In this document: one piece after another, positions 61,938-64,000 of the stretch | Position numbering within the stretch: the stretch's first letter is position 1 | Layout: each line of letters begins with the position of its first letter | Assembly: GCF_900086725.1 (NCBI RefSeq) | Contig: NZ_LT574838.1 | Location: 1,251,617-1,315,616 of the forward strand | Reading direction: 5' to 3' | DNA: 64,000 nt | Origin: Bariatricus massiliensis | GTDB taxonomy: Bacteria; Bacillota; Clostridia; Lachnospirales; Lachnospiraceae | Position numbers and translations under genes: made by a program | Notes under the pieces: model-generated | What the model was told of the DNA's origin: nothing | Seen by the model: only the letters and a program-made list of their open reading frames with translations | Databases searched by the model: none

Positions 61938-63212
61938 ATGAATGTCCAAGATAGATTAATAAAATACGTACAGATAGATTCCGCTTCGGATCCATTTACC
62001 TCGCATCCTTCTACCCCGAGCCATCCCCGGGAGTGGGATATGGCGCATTTGCTGTACGATGAAATGAAGGAGCTGGGATTCTCCAACATCCGCCTCAGTG
62101 ACAATTGTTATCTCTTTGGTGAAATACCTGCCAATATCCCGGATTGGGACGGGCCTGTCATCGGATTTATCTGCCACATGGATACTGCTTCGGAAGTGCC
62201 TGCGGAAAACATAAAACCACAGATAATCCACTACGAGGGCGGCGATGTGCTTCTCAACAAAGAGCTTGGCATCACAATGTCCAATAAGGAATATCCTGTT
62301 CTTGACCAGTTTGTCGGCTGTGATTTGATATGTTCGGACGGTACCACACTGCTCGGCTCCGATAACAAAGCTGCCATAGCAGAGGTGATGACTATGGCGG
62401 AAACTCTTTTCCACGATGACAGTATTAAGCATGGGAAAATAATGATTGGCTTTACACCTGACGAAGAGATTGGACGCGGCGGCGTGTATTTTGATATTGA
62501 AGACTTCGGTGCGGATTTTGCCTACACGCTGGATGATTGTACCTTTGGCGTATACACGCCGGAAACTTTCAACGCTTTCAATGTAGATGTATATTTTAAC
62601 GGTACTGCCATACATACGGGCTGCGCCAAAAATATTCTCGTCAACGCCGTGAAACTGGCCGAGGAATTCGATTTCCTTCTCCCCCAGCAGGAGCGTCCCG
62701 AATTTACTGAAAAACGAGAGGGATTTTATCATCTGCACTCTTTTGACGGTACCATCGACAAAGCACACCTGTATTATCTGCTCCGTGATTTTGATTCAGA
62801 CGCACTCGAACACCGGTGTGATATCATGCGTAACGCCGCCAATTTTATCAATGCAAAATATGGAGAGGGACGGGTAGAGCTTGTCTTTCATGATATGTAC
62901 CGCAACATGAAGTCCGTCATAGACAAATACCCCAAAGTAACAGAACTTGTCTATGATACATTGCGTGATATGGGCGTTGAGCCGATATGCGAAAGCTCCC
63001 GCGGTGGATATGACGGGTGTACTATTACACTCAACGGGCTGCCCTGTCCTAATATTGGCTGCAGCATGTACAATTGCCACGGGTGCAAAGAATTTTCTGT
63101 AATTCAGGAAATGGAGAAAGTTATCGACATGATTACTCAGATGGTGAAACGCGCGGCTGATATGTCAAGAGAAGATTTCTATCGCTCCGGGCAGGCACAC
63201 ACGGAGGAGTAA
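61938..63212 (+). CDS. Divergent peptidase T-like M20 peptidase
   Basis: 424 residues from the ATG at 61938-61940, which has AGGAGG 14-19 nt upstream; it follows tetR by 25 nt. Metal residues match PepT: HMDTASEV (His, Asp), LLGSDNKAAIAE (bridging Asp), TPDEEIGRG and CHGCKEF (His). Differences from the PepT at 46.6-47.8 kb are at substrate-facing spots: RGGYDGCT for RGGTDGAR, and NCHGCKEF for YHGPMEH, and several extra Cys. It may act on a special dipeptide or tripeptide from the same pathway. Confidence 0.85.
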   Translation: MNVQDRLIKYVQIDSASDPFTSHPSTPSHPREWDMAHLLYDEMKELGFSNIRLSDNCYLFGEIPANIPDWDGPVIGFICHMDTASEVPAENIKPQIIHYEGGDVLLNKELGITMSNKEYPVLDQFVGCDLICSDGTTLLGSDNKAAIAEVMTMAETLFHDDSIKHGKIMIGFTPDEEIGRGGVYFDIEDFGADFAYTLDDCTFGVYTPETFNAFNVDVYFNGTAIHTGCAKNILVNAVKLAEEFDFLLPQQERPEFTEKREGFYHLHSFDGTIDKAHLYYLLRDFDSDALEHRCDIMRNAANFINAKYGEGRVELVFHDMYRNMKSVIDKYPKVTELVYDTLRDMGVEPICESSRGGYDGCTITLNGLPCPNIGCSMYNCHGCKEFSVIQEMEKVIDMITQMVKRAADMSREDFYRSGQAHTEE

Positions 63213-64000
63213 ATGATGTATTATAAATCCTTTAAAGGCAATAAAATCTCAACGCTGGGTCTGGGAAGCTTACGGCTTCCCACTGTTCCCGGCCATTCAG
63301 ATATAATTGACCGCCCGAAAGCCCAGAAGGTAATCGATCAGGCATTTGCCAGCGGTGTCAATTATTTTGACACTGCCTACACCTACCACAATGGAGACTC
63401 CGAGCGTTTTCTTGGAGAAGCGCTTTCCAAATATCCCAGAGACAGTTATTACCTTGCCACGAAATTCTATGTGGCCGCCAGCACAAATATTAGAAGCGTA
63501 TTTGAAGAACAGCTTGAACGGTGCCGGACAGATTATTTTGATTTCTATCTGCTCCACGGAGTTCAGGAACAATACATGGACAAATACATGGATTCCCAAA
63601 AGAACTATATCGGCTATCTTCTAGAACAGAAAAAGGCGGGACGCATCCGTTATCTCGGCTTTTCTTCTCATGCGGCGCCGGATGCTCTCGAGCGCTTCGT
63701 CAACTGGTATCCTGATTTTGATATGGCCTTGATTCAATTAAATTATCTGGACTGGACATTATTAAATGGAAAACGCCAGTACGAAATCCTGACAGCACAT
63801 CAGATACCCATCTGGGTGATGGAGCCGCTGAAGGGCGGACGCTTGATTTCCCTAAACGAAAAAGCGGAGGCCATCCTACACGGGACAGCCCCCCACAATT
63901 CTCTTCCTTCTTGGTCTTTCCGCTATCTTCTCGGACTGGATAATGTACAGTGCGTGCTGAGCGGGATGTCAACGCCCGGACAGGTTGCAGAAAACGCGGC
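63213..64000 (+). CDS. Aldo/keto reductase, cut by the window end
   Basis: Starts directly at the stop of the PepT-like gene (TAA-ATG, with GGAGGAG upstream) and runs past the end with 262 codons visible. Catalytic tetrad: D53 (YFDTAYTYH), Y58, K84 (ATKF) and H115 (LLHGV). A second ATG at 63216 is also possible. It reduces a carbonyl with NAD(P)H; in this operon the substrate may be an aldehyde or keto product of peptide breakdown. The C-terminal part, including any ferredoxin-type domain, lies outside. Confidence 0.85.
   Translation, partial: MMYYKSFKGNKISTLGLGSLRLPTVPGHSDIIDRPKAQKVIDQAFASGVNYFDTAYTYHNGDSERFLGEALSKYPRDSYYLATKFYVAASTNIRSVFEEQLERCRTDYFDFYLLHGVQEQYMDKYMDSQKNYIGYLLEQKKAGRIRYLGFSSHAAPDALERFVNWYPDFDMALIQLNYLDWTLLNGKRQYEILTAHQIPIWVMEPLKGGRLISLNEKAEAILHGTAPHNSLPSWSFRYLLGLDNVQCVLSGMSTPGQVAENA

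Noticed and set aside
1..64000. CRISPR array, prophage, transposase or integrase
   Set aside because: No regularly spaced repeats and no protein with these features were found.

Overview
The window looks like a chromosomal segment from an anaerobic, peptide- and amino-acid-fermenting member of the Clostridia, most likely Lachnospiraceae. The basis is the style of the proteins, moderate GC content, strong Shine-Dalgarno sites, TTG starts, a complete selenocysteine (Sec) machinery and glycine-reductase-type components. I could run no search, so the taxon is an inference.

Layout. 1-3.7 kb: a TetR-controlled ABC exporter with two ATPases and one permease. 3.8-12.5 kb: a GntR-headed operon for a dipeptide/oligopeptide ABC importer plus two amidohydrolase-family proteins, one of which has lost its metal ligands. 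12.7-22.3 kb: a selenium region (DUF3343, TusA-like, YedE-like, cysteine-desulfurase-like; then a hypothetical protein, LysR, SelB, SelA, SelD, YedF). SelD is itself a selenoprotein with an in-frame TGA. 22.4-31.4 kb: a CPBP protease, an rRNA methyltransferase, an aminopeptidase P, a TetR/radical-SAM pair under a well-resolved promoter/operator, an acyltransferase remnant and a hybrid sensor kinase. 31.6-48 kb: a tandem-domain GntR regulator, an ABC exporter with LytTR/DUF3021, an EAL protein, a two-component/ABC operon, PadR with a SEDS-family protein, a class-M-like sirtuin with a flavin-type partner, an Rrf2 regulator and PepT.

48-61 kb holds the most striking system: one minus-strand run of ten genes comprising an amidohydrolase, a five-gene oligopeptide ABC importer, an M3 oligopeptidase, an M24 (aminopeptidase P/prolidase type) peptidase, and GrdE-like and GrdB-like proteins of the glycine/sarcosine/betaine reductase family. 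The GrdB-like protein needs readthrough of a TGA as Sec, and a hairpin follows that codon. The run shares divergent promoters and matching operator-like repeats with a TetR regulator, which heads a plus-strand operon with a divergent PepT-like peptidase and an aldo/keto reductase cut by the window end. The simplest reading is import of particular peptides, their stepwise hydrolysis, and reductive cleavage of a released amine or imino compound by a Sec enzyme whose shared partners (GrdA, GrdC, GrdD) must lie elsewhere. The substrate is unknown.

The selenium genes at 12.7-22.3 kb would supply the selenophosphate and Sec decoding needed by both selenoproteins seen here (SelD and the GrdB-like protein). 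I saw no tRNA, rRNA, CRISPR array, transposase or phage gene.
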